Below, piece after piece: positions 38,341 through 56,849 of a stretch of DNA of 64,000 bases. The notes under the pieces were generated by a model. The model was not told the origin of the DNA and did no database searches. It saw nothing but the letters and a program-made list of their open reading frames with translations. Source of the DNA: Anas platyrhynchos. Its lineage: Eukaryota > Chordata > Aves > Anseriformes > Anatidae. The translations under genes and the position numbers were made by a program. How positions within the stretch are numbered: position 1 is the first letter of the stretch; each line of letters begins with the position of its first letter. The stretch covers positions 13,317,501 through 13,381,500 of the forward strand of contig NC_092604.1 of the NCBI RefSeq assembly GCF_047663525.1, in the 5' to 3' direction.

Positions 38341-38412
38341 CCCGCTCCGCTCCTGCCCCGCTCCGCTCCGCCGCGCCCGGCCCCGCTCCCCCCCCCCCGG
38401 TACCTCACTCAC

Positions 38413-38479
38413 CGCTGCGCGGCGGCCCCTTGGCGGCGGCGCAGGGCTCCGGGAGCTCCGCGGGCGGCTCCAGCTCCAT
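38413..38479 (-). CDS. NR6A1: NR6A1 (germ cell nuclear factor) coding exon 1
   Basis: NR6A1/GCNF is an orphan nuclear receptor. It binds DR0 half-site repeats and represses pluripotency and germ-line genes such as Oct4 in the embryo. The ATG (38,479-38,477) sits in an excellent Kozak context, GCCGCCATGG. The exon encodes 22 residues plus one base and ends at a consensus donor, GCG|GTGAGT (intron from 38,412), giving phase 1. The peptide begins MELEPPAELPEP and ends PPRS. Its LEPPA-LP core and PPR end match the tail of the mammalian exon-1 peptide as I recall it, although the glycine-rich stretch of the human protein is absent. The DNA-binding and ligand-binding domains lie on exons beyond the left edge. 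Identity rests on this short match, the orientation and synteny with OLFML2A and mir-181. Confidence 0.78.
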
Positions 38480-38974
38480 GGCGGCGGCGCCGCGGCCGGG
38501 GCCGGGGCGCGGCGCTCTCAGGGGCCCCGGCGGCCGCGCGCCCCCATGGCCGCTCCGGGCGCTGCTGACAGCCGCGGCCAGCGCCGCTCGGCCGCCACGC
38601 CCCCCCCGCGCGGGGCACCACGGGAAACGTAGTCCCAACGCCCCCAGCAAGCCCCGCCCACCGGGTGCTGAGGCCACGCCCCCTCCCCTTGGCCACGCCC
38701 CCCGAGGGTGGCCCCGCCCCGCCCCGCGCCGGTGCCCCGGGAGCCGCGGGGCGCCAGGGGGCAGCCGCCGGCCGGCAGCGGGCAGCGGGGGCAGCCCCGG
38801 GGCACGGCGCTGCGGGAGAGGCGCTGCGGGCACCGGGCACCCGGCGGCGCCGCTCGTGGGGCCGGGGCCGGGGCCGGGGCTGGGCTGGGCGGGGCGGGCG
38901 GGTCCGCGGCTCCTCCCCGCCGCCGGTCCGGGCGGAGCGGGCGCTCGGTGCGGGCGCTCGGCGCCGCTCTCGCC

Positions 38975-45771
<6,797 letters not shown>

Positions 45772-46450
45772 GCGCCCGGCCGGGTCCGGGCACCCGGCAG
45801 CAGCCCGGCACCGGCACCCGAGCTGGGCCGGGGCCGCGGGAAGAGCCCGGCTCCCCCCAGGGCTCTCCCAGCCAGCAGCCACCGGCAGGGCCGGGCTGTC
45901 AGGGCCCCGTGGTGCGGGGAGTGCCCCAGGGACACCCCCACGACACAGCGGCTGCCGGGGCTGCAGGGCTGGGTGCCACCACCGGCGGCTTGGCCGGCAC
46001 TGCCTGCTGGAGGCCCCAGGGCTGCGGCAAGGCACGGGGCAGCCCCGCAGCTCTCCCACCCCACGGTGCTGTGCACGGCCTGGCCCCGTGCCCGCTGCAG
46101 CCGTTGTTGCCCTTAGCACCCCCGGGACCTTGTCCTGCAGGGTGGGTGCAGCCGGGGCGCTGCCTCGCCGGCAGGAACAGCCACTGATTGCTATGTTAGA
46201 AGATGCAAATAAGATGCCTATGCTTTTGCAATTCATAGCTTGTTATTTAAATGCATTCACAGGAGGCGTGCGCTGGCACGGAGCAGCCTGTCTGCAGCAC
46301 TGGTGTGTGTCCTGCGCCCAGCACCGCGCGGGGAGGGGGCGCGTGGCCCTCGTGCGCTCCTCCCAAGGCAGGGCGAGGGCCCAGGATTGCTTGGCTTGGT
46401 TTCTGTCATTTTAGAAGTGAACAGTATTAAAAAGTAACAGACGTAAAACC
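45772..46450 (+). other. OLFML2A: OLFML2A 3' UTR
   Basis: The region extends from the stop codon to about 20 bases past the poly(A) signal. It is mostly GC-rich, but 46,183-46,262 is an abrupt AT-rich block containing the octamer ATGCAAAT and TTTAAATGCATTC. The end point is estimated from the ATTAAA signal and the GT-rich tract after 46,450. Confidence 0.65.
46426..46431 (+). terminator. OLFML2A: OLFML2A poly(A) signal ATTAAA
   Basis: ATTAAA is the commonest variant of AATAAA. It is followed 20-35 bases later by a GT/CT-rich stretch (GACTGTGTGCCTCCGTC), as expected of a cleavage site. No canonical AATAAA occurs nearer the stop. Confidence 0.65.
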
Positions 46451-49400
46451 AGACTGTGTGCCTCCGTCCTTTCTCCTGAAGCCGGGACAGGGAGGTGTGG
46501 GTGCTCGCGGCCCTGCTTGGGGTGCGCCCATCCCACAGCCGGCTGTGGGGCTGCCTGCATGCATGGGGGCTGCTCCCTGCACACGCTGCCTGTGCCGAGG
46601 AGGGCACCGTGCTGCCGTGCTGCTCGTTCCCACCCACTGGCAGGGGGGCTCAGCCCACCCCAGCCTGGCCCTGCGGGGCCCCAGGGTGGGCACCGAGGGC
46701 TCAGCACCCGGCGTGGCCACGGCTGCGTCCTGAGGGCCCCGGCCCGGCGGTGCAGGAGGCAGGCCAGGACCAAGAGCAGGGCCGGGAGCATGGCCTGGCT
46801 CAGTCCTGGGGAAAAAAGAGGAATTTGCTGTTTCCAGGTCTGAGCTGCAGCCTGAGGAGGAACATCTGGGAGCTGGGACCGGCTGCCAGGAAATCTGGTC
46901 TCACTGTAACCTGGACACAGAGAGACGAGAGCAGCTGAGCGTGGGCATGGGCGGCAGCAGCTGCCCCAGCCCTGCTGCGAAATTCTGCAACCGTGGAGCT
47001 GCCAGGGGGCCCCCGAGGGGCCAAGGGGCGAGAGCAGCCCCCCCAGCAGAGCACACATCCTGGGCATGGCCGAAATGACACTTCCTACAGGGAACGCCCA
47101 AGGCGGGCACCACGGGCAGGCAGGGGCTGCAGGACGCCCTTCACGGCTCTGCTGCAGCCCCAGCCCGGAGCCTGCCCCGGTGCCCCGCTGGCCGTGCGGT
47201 GCGGCACAGCCCTTGCTCATCCGCCAGTCCCCCGCCAGGGGAAAGGAGCTGGCTGACTTTTTTCCCCTGGCTGGGTCTCTGCCAGGCTTTTATCTAACGA
47301 TCCCCAGCAAATCCCTGTCTAAACAATACGGATTTCTGACATTTTTTTGCGGTAAAGTAAACTCCCAGCACATCTCTAATTCCAGGGCTTTGTTGTTGTT
47401 CTGCGGGGGCTGCCGCTCTGCCTTGCGCTGTCTTGCTGCGCCGGGCCAGCGCTGGGCTGGGGGTTAGGGGCGTCCCTCGATTCCCTCTAGGAATGAAAAC
47501 ATCAGGAACAAAGCACGGCCCCGGCTGTGCCCCGGGGAGCCAACTGCACCCAGTGCCACGGGGACCCGCAGGCACCTGCACCGCAGCGCCCCGGGGCCTG
47601 TCCCGGTGTCCCCAGTGCCCCCATCAGTGCTGTGCCCATGCCCGGGGCAGTGGGTGAAGATGCAGCCACGGCTGCCCGGGAAGCAGAGGGTGTGAGGGAA
47701 GGAGGCAGTTTGGGGCCCGTAGGGGAAGGGACTGGGGGGTCCCAGGACGAGGTTAATTAAAACCGCGTGGCCGGAGGGCAGCGTTGCCTAATTGCAGCTG
47801 CGGGGCCTCCTGCAAAGGCGCCCCTCTGCGAGCACACCCTGGCTGCCATTAACACCACGATAACGAGAAACTTTAATTACACCCAAATGACAGACATTTC
47901 ACGAGGTAAGTCCTTCCCCCGACGGCTGCTGGCATTTCTCCAAGCCCTGCAGCCCCAGCCTGTGGCACCCGTGGCCAGGACAGCTTGGGGGGACACGCAG
48001 GTGCTTGGGTGACGCCAACCACAGCGCACGGCACCCGGTGCCCAGCACCGCTGGGCCCTGCACTGGCCGTGGGGCTGTGGAAGGATCCCTGACCCCCGGC
48101 TCAGCACCACCGCAGCCCTGCCCCGGCTCCTGCCTGACAAAACACCAGCAGCAAGCAAAAACAAAGGGGCTTTTGTCTCCCGGAGGGGTCATTATGCTGG
48201 GTTCCTCGGGCTTCCCCGGCCCCCCACCGCTCCCTGATGTTCTCTCAGCCTGAAGTCACCCCGATGCCTTTCTCTGCCATTGTGTGCCGGGGACTCCCCC
48301 CCGGCCTCGGCCATGGAGCTGCCCCTTGGTGCCTGCCCGGGGGCTGCCCACGCAGCCGGGACACGCTCGGGGACACGTGAAACCTCCTGGGCCGCTGCCC
48401 CCGCCACGGGGCCGGGCTGCTTGTGTATGTGGTGCCATGATGTGTGTGTGATGGCAGCCCCGCCAGCCCGTGGGCTGCACGGTGCCAGCTCGTGCTCGTC
48501 CTGCTGCTGGTGCCCCGCCAGGCGGGGCAGGACGGAGGGCCCAGCGCAGGACGCGGTGGGGACACGTGGCTGGGGACAGGCCGGGTCCCTGCCGCGCCAG
48601 ACGCCGCTGACTTCCAGACATTCCTGCTGTGCGTGCCCAGCACCACCTCTGCTCGTAACGTGATTAAGAGATTAAAAATCCCTCCATGCAGCAGCAAGCA
48701 GCAAATGAAGCCTGAGATGGGGACGCGGCGGGGTGGCAGCGCCCGAGGCCTGGTGATGGTAACACAGCACCTGGGGAAGGGCGGCTGGGGCCAGTGGGGC
48801 CGGGTGGCTGCGGGCACCGTGACCCCATCCCACAACGCCTGCTGTGGTCAGTGGGGTGCAGGTGGGTCCTGGGGGGCTGCCCCCCATGGGCCCCTCTGCC
48901 AGGGCAGGCGGTGAGGCACAAACAGCCCAATTCCCCCCGACCCCGGCTGCTTCCTTCTCAGTTACCAGCCCGGCTCTGTGTGTTTGCGGTAGCTTTGCCT
49001 CCCTGCTGGCCCAGTTAACCAGGCTGGGGCCCCTGCTCAGCACAGAGCTGCCCAGGGCTGCATGTACCCCCCCAGTGCCAGCCCCACGGCGGGGAGCAGC
49101 CCAGCCCCACGGGCAGCCTGAGAGCAGGACAGGGCGAGGACTGGGTGCAGGGGCTCAGGCGGGGCTCAGCCGGAGCCTGCCCGGACCCGCTGTGCTGGGA
49201 GCTGCTGCCGTGCCAAGGGCACCTCCTGCCTGCCACGGGGCACCAGGACTGGGCCACATCTGCCTGCGGGTGGCACCGAGGGGACCGGGGCATGCGGGCT
49301 GTGTGCCCTGCATGGCCCCGTGCTGGGCATCACCCACGGACAGCTGAGGGTCGCGTGCCTGCGGTGCTGCGCAGATGGGCCTGGCGGTGCTCGGGGAATC

Positions 49401-52400
49401 CGGGCCCTTCCCTCACTTCTTATCTCTGGCCAGGGCTGCTGACCCGGGGCATGAAGCAATGTGTGTCCAGCAGCAGATGGAAGTGTGTCCTGGTGCTGTG
49501 CCCACATTGCAAACATGCTTCAAAGCCAGAGCCAGCCGTACCGGGTGTCACATCGGTCTATTTTTATCGCCCCCCCCCGACCCTTCCCTCCACGCTGTCC
49601 CTGCTACGTGAGGGCCGGGGCGCAGCCAGCAGCACAGGAGGCATTCCCGCTGCCTGCGAGGGGCACGTCCCCTCTGCAGGCTGCCCGGCTCGCTGCACCC
49701 GCGGCTGTCAGCAAGGGGGGGCTCCCCCCAAAGCACCCCGCTGCCCTGCACCAGGCCTGCTGCAGTGCCCCCCCCTTGGCGGGGCTGTGCTCGCAGCAGG
49801 GAGCTGTTTCTCTTGTAAGCGTGATGAAGCCGCATCTGGCAGTGCAGCGGGAGGCTCGGGATGTGAATATCGACCAACGCAAACAAGGCTGGCCGGGCGA
49901 GCAGCAGGCGCTGCCGGCCCCCACACACCTTCCCAGCACGCCGGGGCTGCGTGGGGCTGCCAGAAGGAGGGGGAGCCAAGGCACGAACTGACCCCAGGAC
50001 CAGGGGCCCTCCGGCATCCCTTGAAGTGCCCCTTTCTGGGCTTGGGCAGGCACCAAGGGCGCATCCCAACACAGACACTGCAGGACAGGAGGGAGCAGAA
50101 GGGGCAGAGCCCAGGGCATGGAGCATCCCCGCATCCCTCCTGCTTTGCCCTGGGCCCCACCGCCCCCCTGCTCTGTGCCGTATCAGGCACCGTTGTTCCC
50201 TGTACCTAAAATAGAGCTGATGGTCCCCAGGGCCAGCAAAAGACGAGGCTGTGACTAAGTCACTGCAGGAAGCAGCACAGCTTGGCGGGGAGCATGGCCT
50301 CACGCCCAGCAGGGCCACTGTCCTCAGGCCTGGGGGGCCAGGAGCTGCGTGGTGGGGCTGGGGGCTGGGGGCTGAGGGGCTGCTGGTCCCTGGGGCTGCA
50401 GGGCCGGGGCTCGGTGTAGGGCTGTGCCCGTGACAGTGCCCAGCCGTGCCAGCAGTGGCTCAGCAGAGCCTGGCGGCCCCCAGGACCTCCAGGGGTGGGA
50501 GGCTGAGCCCCTCCCCGTGCCCCTCTGTGTGCCCTGACCCCATCAGCTCCCTGTGCTGGGACTCGCTTGGTGGGAAGATGTCGGTGCTGCAGGCCCCAGT
50601 GCAGGACCCGCAGAGCCGTGGGTGACGCAGGGCTGTGGGGCTGAGCCCTGCTGACCCCGAACGCCACGGGGCAGGGCTGGGCAGTGGCAGGCGGCAGCGA
50701 CCGGAGGGAAGGGAGGGAGCCGCGGGCCTTGGCGGTGCCGGAGCTGAGTCACCCGCAAGTGGAAACACAAATCCCTTCCCAGGCTTGCCGCTGCTGCTCC
50801 AAACCGCCCTGGTGAGGCAGCCGGGCACGGCAGCCCCCTCGGGGTGCCCTAAGGGCTGGACGGGGCCAGAGGTGACGCTGGGACAAAGCACCCACTCCCA
50901 GAACAGCCCCACCACCCGCCTGGGCAGCAGCAGCCCCCCAGGACCAGGGGGGTTGCACAGAGGGGCCATGGCGCCCACTGGGACCCTCGGCCCCCACTGC
51001 CAGCCCCAGGGCAGCCCCCACCCCTCCATCAGTGCCGTGCTCCCGGGGAGCTCCTCAGCTTGGCCAGCTCGTGCTCTGCAGTCCCTGCCAAGGAGAATCT
51101 CAGCAAAAATGGGCCAGAACTAAAGAAATAATGCAGGACGCAAAACTTTTCCAGATGTTGGGGTTTGCTACTGTTCTCCCACGTGCGCTGCTGCCTCGGC
51201 CCGGCACACACACTGCTCGCAGCCCAGCCGGGTCTGCACCCCCCTGCTGAGCACCCTGGCACTGCCTGGCTGGTGGCGGGGCCATGCTGGGGCTGCACGG
51301 TGCCCATGTTGCTGCCTCTGCCCTCTGCAGGAGGGGCTCCTGCTGCTTGGGGTGCTGTGGTGACCCCGCACCCTACAAAGGCTCCCCCCATACAGCGCCC
51401 TGTGGCACAGCACGGGGGAAGGAGGGCCGCTCATGCAGCTCCCCGGCTGGGCTCTGCTCGGCCTCGCACAGAGGCTCCCTTCATCGGGTGCACAGCCCGG
51501 GCTGGCAGGGAGTCAGGGGGCCCCGGCACGCAGCACCCCCGGGCCTGGGAGCCCCAGTGCCACCTTTGTCTGGGAGCCACCAGGGCAGCGGGAGGGGGCC
51601 CAGCAGCGCAGCGCCTGCGTGCAGACACTGCCGGCATTCAGGGAGCAGCGGGGCCGGGGGCGGCGTGGGGACGAGGCCTCCCCCTGCCCGGCCAACAAAA
51701 CCGGCATTCAGGGCAGCGAGCGGGCGGCTGCCCCGGGCCGACCTGGGCTGCCCGGATGGGGGGTCGGTGGGACAGGGCTGGTAGGACACGGCTCTGCCCA
51801 CCAGGCTGGGGGTGACGATGGCATCGCCGCCCACACTGCTCCATGGTGGAACACGGGGGGCAGCGGGCACGGCCGAGGACACGAGGGCTGCAGTCACAGC
51901 CTCACATGGCCCCACACGTCCCGCTGCATCCCCATGTCCCCTGCCACGGGCAGGAGCCAGGGCAGCGCCCGGGGAGCTGCGGGGCTGAGGTCCCGCAGGA
52001 GGGAGGCACCGGGAGCAGCCCCGGGGGCACCAGAAGCGCCGGGCTTTGTGTGCAGCGGGGCCCCCCCGGTGCCCGGGGCTCCCCGCAGCCGCCCCGCCGG
52101 GCCCCGGCCGCTCCCCGCGGGCTGTGCCCGTGCCGCTGGTGCCGCCCCGCGGCCGGCGGGGACACGGACGGAGCACGGAGCCTCATGCTCTGGGCTTCAG
52201 AGCCAAGCATCTGACAGGTCTCCTACTCCCCCTCCCGACGGGAACGCACAGCACGAGAATCGCCCCCCGCCCAGCAGTTACACTGTGCTCCACCAGCGCT
52301 TGTGTGAGAATGCAGAAACAAAGCGTGCCCCGAACCCTGAATGCGGCATTGAGGGGAGCTCAAAGTGGCAGAGCTGAGGCAAGCTGAACATTGCTTTGTT

Positions 52401-53800
52401 GTTTCACAAGTGGATATAGAAAAGCTTCTGAAAAACAGCAGATTGCAGCTAAAACCCATCAGATACAGAAGAATATGGAAGAAGTTGGACAAATTGATTT
52501 AACTGCAAAGTTGGCCTTGCTCTCAGCAGCTGCACTGGCGACCTCCAGGGGTAGCTTCTGACCTGAACTATTCTGTTTGGAACCGCATCATGTAGAACTG
52601 CAGCACAGAATTAACAAATTCTCAGTTATGGCTTTAGCATGTTCATCATCTTGCAGCTTGCATCAGCTGCAAGCCACGATTCATTTTGTCTCTGCAGCTT
52701 GGCCAATGTGTTTAGAGTCTTCTCTGGGCACGATGCCATCCAAACCTGTGGCTTCACCTTAGATTGTTAGTGCCTGATACTTAAGCTTTTTCCCCCGCGT
52801 TCTCTCCCCTTTCTTTTCTGAATGGTAAGCAGCATGTTGACAATCTGTAACCCAACTGCATCAGGCTTCTGGGACAGAAATGTGCAGATCTGCATCCTCG
52901 CAGTGGTCTGCTTGTTTTTCTTCTGGAGGGCCATGTGTGCTGGGTGAGAAGCTCGTGCTTCTCCAGAACAGGCTACTGCTGGCCACTGCAGGGTGTTCAG
53001 GATCAGTAAGCAAAGCATTTTGTAACACTGCACCTATTTAGGTAACGTATTAGCCCACAGGAGCCACAGCTCAATGCTCCAACCTTACAGCGTGCTTCAG
53101 CAGCCTGGTCCCTTGCGGGGCCAGGGCCGGAGCTGTCAGGCTGCACCTCCTCCACTGCCAAGGAGGCACTACCATCCCGTCCAGGTCTGCATTCGGCCCT
53201 TAATGAAGCCGTCAGACAGCCAGCATTAGCATCATCGTAAAGCATCCCCCACAGAATCTCAATATATGGGAAATTCACTTTACCACACGTAATTAGACCT
53301 CTCTCTGGTTACAATTTGCTTGAGGCTTAAAAATCCTTCAGATCTACGCTGAGTTCAGCGAGCAGAATTAAGATCTTTTCCCTGAACGGAATCTGGATCC
53401 AATTGTGTGTAAGGACTCCCTGCTGGGTAGAGAATTTCTGGTGTTAGAATACATCAGCTATACTGACACAAACCATCACTACATCAGTAACGCTTGGACT
53501 GCTCTGTGCAACTCTTCACTACATCAGAACCAAAAAAGGCCTTCAGAATCACAACTCTGGGTTCCAAAGAACTCCAGCAAGGGACGGAAAAATAAATCAT
53601 TTAACGGGTTCTGTGCCAGCTCCGCGGATCTGTACTCATTTACCTGCTCTTCACAGAGAAAAGATAATTGCAAGCTATTAGCATATTCATTACCGATAAA
53701 AGCTGAAACAAGTTTTCTGTGAATCCTCTGATTTCTCTCCATAAAGGTGATGACATCTTTATCTAACTGCTACTCGAAAGACCACCAACACCTTCCAAAC
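46451..53800. other. intergenic region, OLFML2A to RPL35
   Basis: The two convergent genes leave 7.3 kb with no gene I can recognise. The part to about 52.2 kb is GC-rich with scattered AT-richer islands (47,230-47,400, 47,745-47,925 and 48,650-48,720); the rest is AT-richer. Mammals carry WDR38 here, but I saw no WD-repeat coding blocks. A 49-codon open stretch at 52,412-52,561 behind an acceptor-like AG is the only exon-like candidate. The other open frames look like chance. Confidence 0.6.
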
Positions 53801-53809
53801 AAAGTTCTA

Positions 53810-53815
53810 TTTAAT
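53810..53815 (-). terminator. RPL35: RPL35 poly(A) signal ATTAAA
   Basis: On the minus strand ATTAAA lies about 45 bases after the RPL35 stop codon, which fits the very short 3' UTRs of ribosomal protein genes. No AATAAA lies between it and the stop. Confidence 0.6.
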
Positions 53816-53859
53816 GAGACATGCCCAATATAATTAAGAACTTTCAGTACACTGCAGTT

Positions 53860-55412
<1,553 letters not shown>

Positions 55413-55415
<3 letters not shown>

Positions 55416-55470
55416 GATGGCGGCGGCGGCGGCGGCTCGGGCGGAAGGGCCGGAAGGGGCGCGGGGCGGG
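55413..55470 (-). promoter_or_regulatory. RPL35: RPL35 TOP start, YY1 and ETS-type motifs
   Basis: On the minus strand the bases just upstream of the ATG form pyrimidine tracts (CCCCTTCCGGCCCTTCCGC, 55,460-55,442), where a C-start 5'-TOP mRNA would begin and bring mTOR-dependent translational control. The plus strand shows two overlapping GGAAG (ETS/GABP) cores within 55,443-55,457. It also has GATGGCGGC at 55,416-55,424, the YY1 motif typically placed just downstream of ribosomal protein start sites. The exact start site is not determined. Confidence 0.65.
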
Positions 55471-55925
55471 GGGGAGGGGCCTCGGCCCGGCGCCTACCAA
55501 TGGCCGGGGGGGGCGGGGGGGGGTTCCCGAGCCGCGCCGCACCCCCGCGGGCTGCGCCGTGGAACCGGCCGCGGAGGGCGGGGGGCGGCGGCGGGGCTGG
55601 GCGCCGGTAGCGGGCTGGCAGGCCGCCCCGCCGCCCCGCCTCGAGCCTGCCCCGCAGCACCACGGAGCCGGCGGCGCGGAGCGGGCCGAGGTGCGGCGGC
55701 CAAAGCCCGGGGGCGGCGGGGACGGGAGAGCGGGCGGGGGGCGGACATCGCGGCGGGGCCGGGGATGGGGACCGGGCGGGGCGCAGCGAGGGCCGGGGCC
55801 GGTGCCGGTGCCGGTGGCGGAGCGGCGCGGGGCCGGCCCCGTGTGTGGCCGCGCCGCCTCCCCGCGCGGTGGCGCCGCCGCTCGCCGAGCCCGGCCCCGC
55901 GGGGGGGCTGAGGCGCGCCGCTGAC

Positions 55926-56271
55926 TGACGTCCCGCGGGGCCAATCAGCGCGCGCCGCTCCGCCGCCGGCCGGGGCGCTCGGCCAATGGGGTTGGGGGGG
56001 CGGGGCCAGCCCGGCCCCGAGCGGCGGCAGGCGGCAGCCGCGCTCCGCGCCCCGGAGCTGGGCGGCCGCGGCCGGAGCCGAGCGGGGCTGGGGGCGGCGG
56101 CGCCCGCCCGGCACCGGCACGGGCACGGGCACGGCACTGACAGCGGCACCGGCAGCGGCGCGGCTCCAGGTGCGCGGGGCGGCGGGGGGGGCAGAGCGGC
56201 GGCGGCGTGGGGCCGGGCAGGGCCGTGCCGGGGTCCCCGCGCCCCCCGCCGCGGGCCGAGGCCCGGCCCAG
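55926..56271 (+). promoter_or_regulatory. candidate rightward promoter and noncoding first exon
   Basis: A full TGACGTC (CRE) at 55,926-55,932 is followed by CCAAT boxes at 55,941-55,945 and 55,983-55,987, a typical NF-Y/CREB TATA-less arrangement. Downstream are two donor candidates, CAG|GTGCGC (exon end 56,169) and the stronger CAG|GTGAGG (exon end 56,271). No ATG-initiated recognisable coding sequence lies in this exon, so it would be 5' UTR or noncoding RNA. By mammalian synteny the next rightward gene should be ARPC5L, but its first coding exon is not here, so I do not name the gene. Confidence 0.4.
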
Positions 56272-56849
56272 GTGAGGCGGCGGCAGGTGCGGGGCCGGCC
56301 CCGTGAGGCGCGGGGCGCGCTGCGGCCGTGACAGCGCCGCGCCCGGTGCCCGCTGCCCCCCCCCGGGGCTTGGCGGGCGCTGAGGAACCGGGGGGGCTCC
56401 GGGCCCGGTGGGGGCCGCCTGTGCCCTCGTGCCCCCGCCGTGCTGCCCGGTACCGGTTCTGGTCCTGGCGGCCCCATGAAGGCTGCGGGCAGCGGCCAGG
56501 AGCGGAGCACGGCACCGGCAGCGCCTGGGCTGGGCTCGGTGCCGCGGTTGGGCAGCTGCAGCCCCCGCCTGCAGAGCGGAGCCGGTACCGGAGAGCAGCG
56601 GGGGCTGCGGGAGCTGCCCGGGCCCGGCCGCGGCTCTGGGTGCGGAGCCGCTGTGGGCCCGCGGGCTGCCGGCACGGCCGGGCTGAGCACGGCTCCCAAC
56701 GGGCGGCTGCCCTCACACCGTGCCGGCCGCGGCGGGGGACAGCCCCGGGGGGGGCCCGGGGGGCGATCGGCAACGAGACCTGCGGCTGAGGTGGCTGCAT
56801 GGAGACCCCGGGAGACCCCCGGGGTGTGACAGCTCCGGGAGCGGTGCAG

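Larger units (their letters stand above)
1..38412 (-). other. NR6A1: NR6A1 intron 1 (3' end outside window)
   Basis: This is inferred to be the first intron of NR6A1, running leftward from the donor at 38,412 to beyond the window edge. I looked on the minus strand for the next NR6A1 exons, which encode the C4 zinc-finger DNA-binding domain, and found nothing resembling them, so the acceptor lies to the left of base 1. The intron is not empty: it holds a CpG-island promoter (about 5-6.7 kb), the two miR-181 hairpins on the opposite strand, CTCF-core motifs and a CR1 fragment. The remaining stretches (1-5.0, 6.7-19.9, 21.1-28.2 and 29.3-37.7 kb) show no exon or RNA gene that I can support. Confidence 0.75.

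Noticed and set aside
1..38400. Possible NR6A1 exon 2 (zinc-finger exon)
   Set aside because: I looked for its cysteine-rich signature on the minus strand and found none, so the exon must lie outside the window.
53405..53722. 105-codon plus-strand open frame next to the RPL35 3' end
   Set aside because: There is no recognisable protein or start context, and it overlaps sequence that is probably just RPL35 downstream flank.
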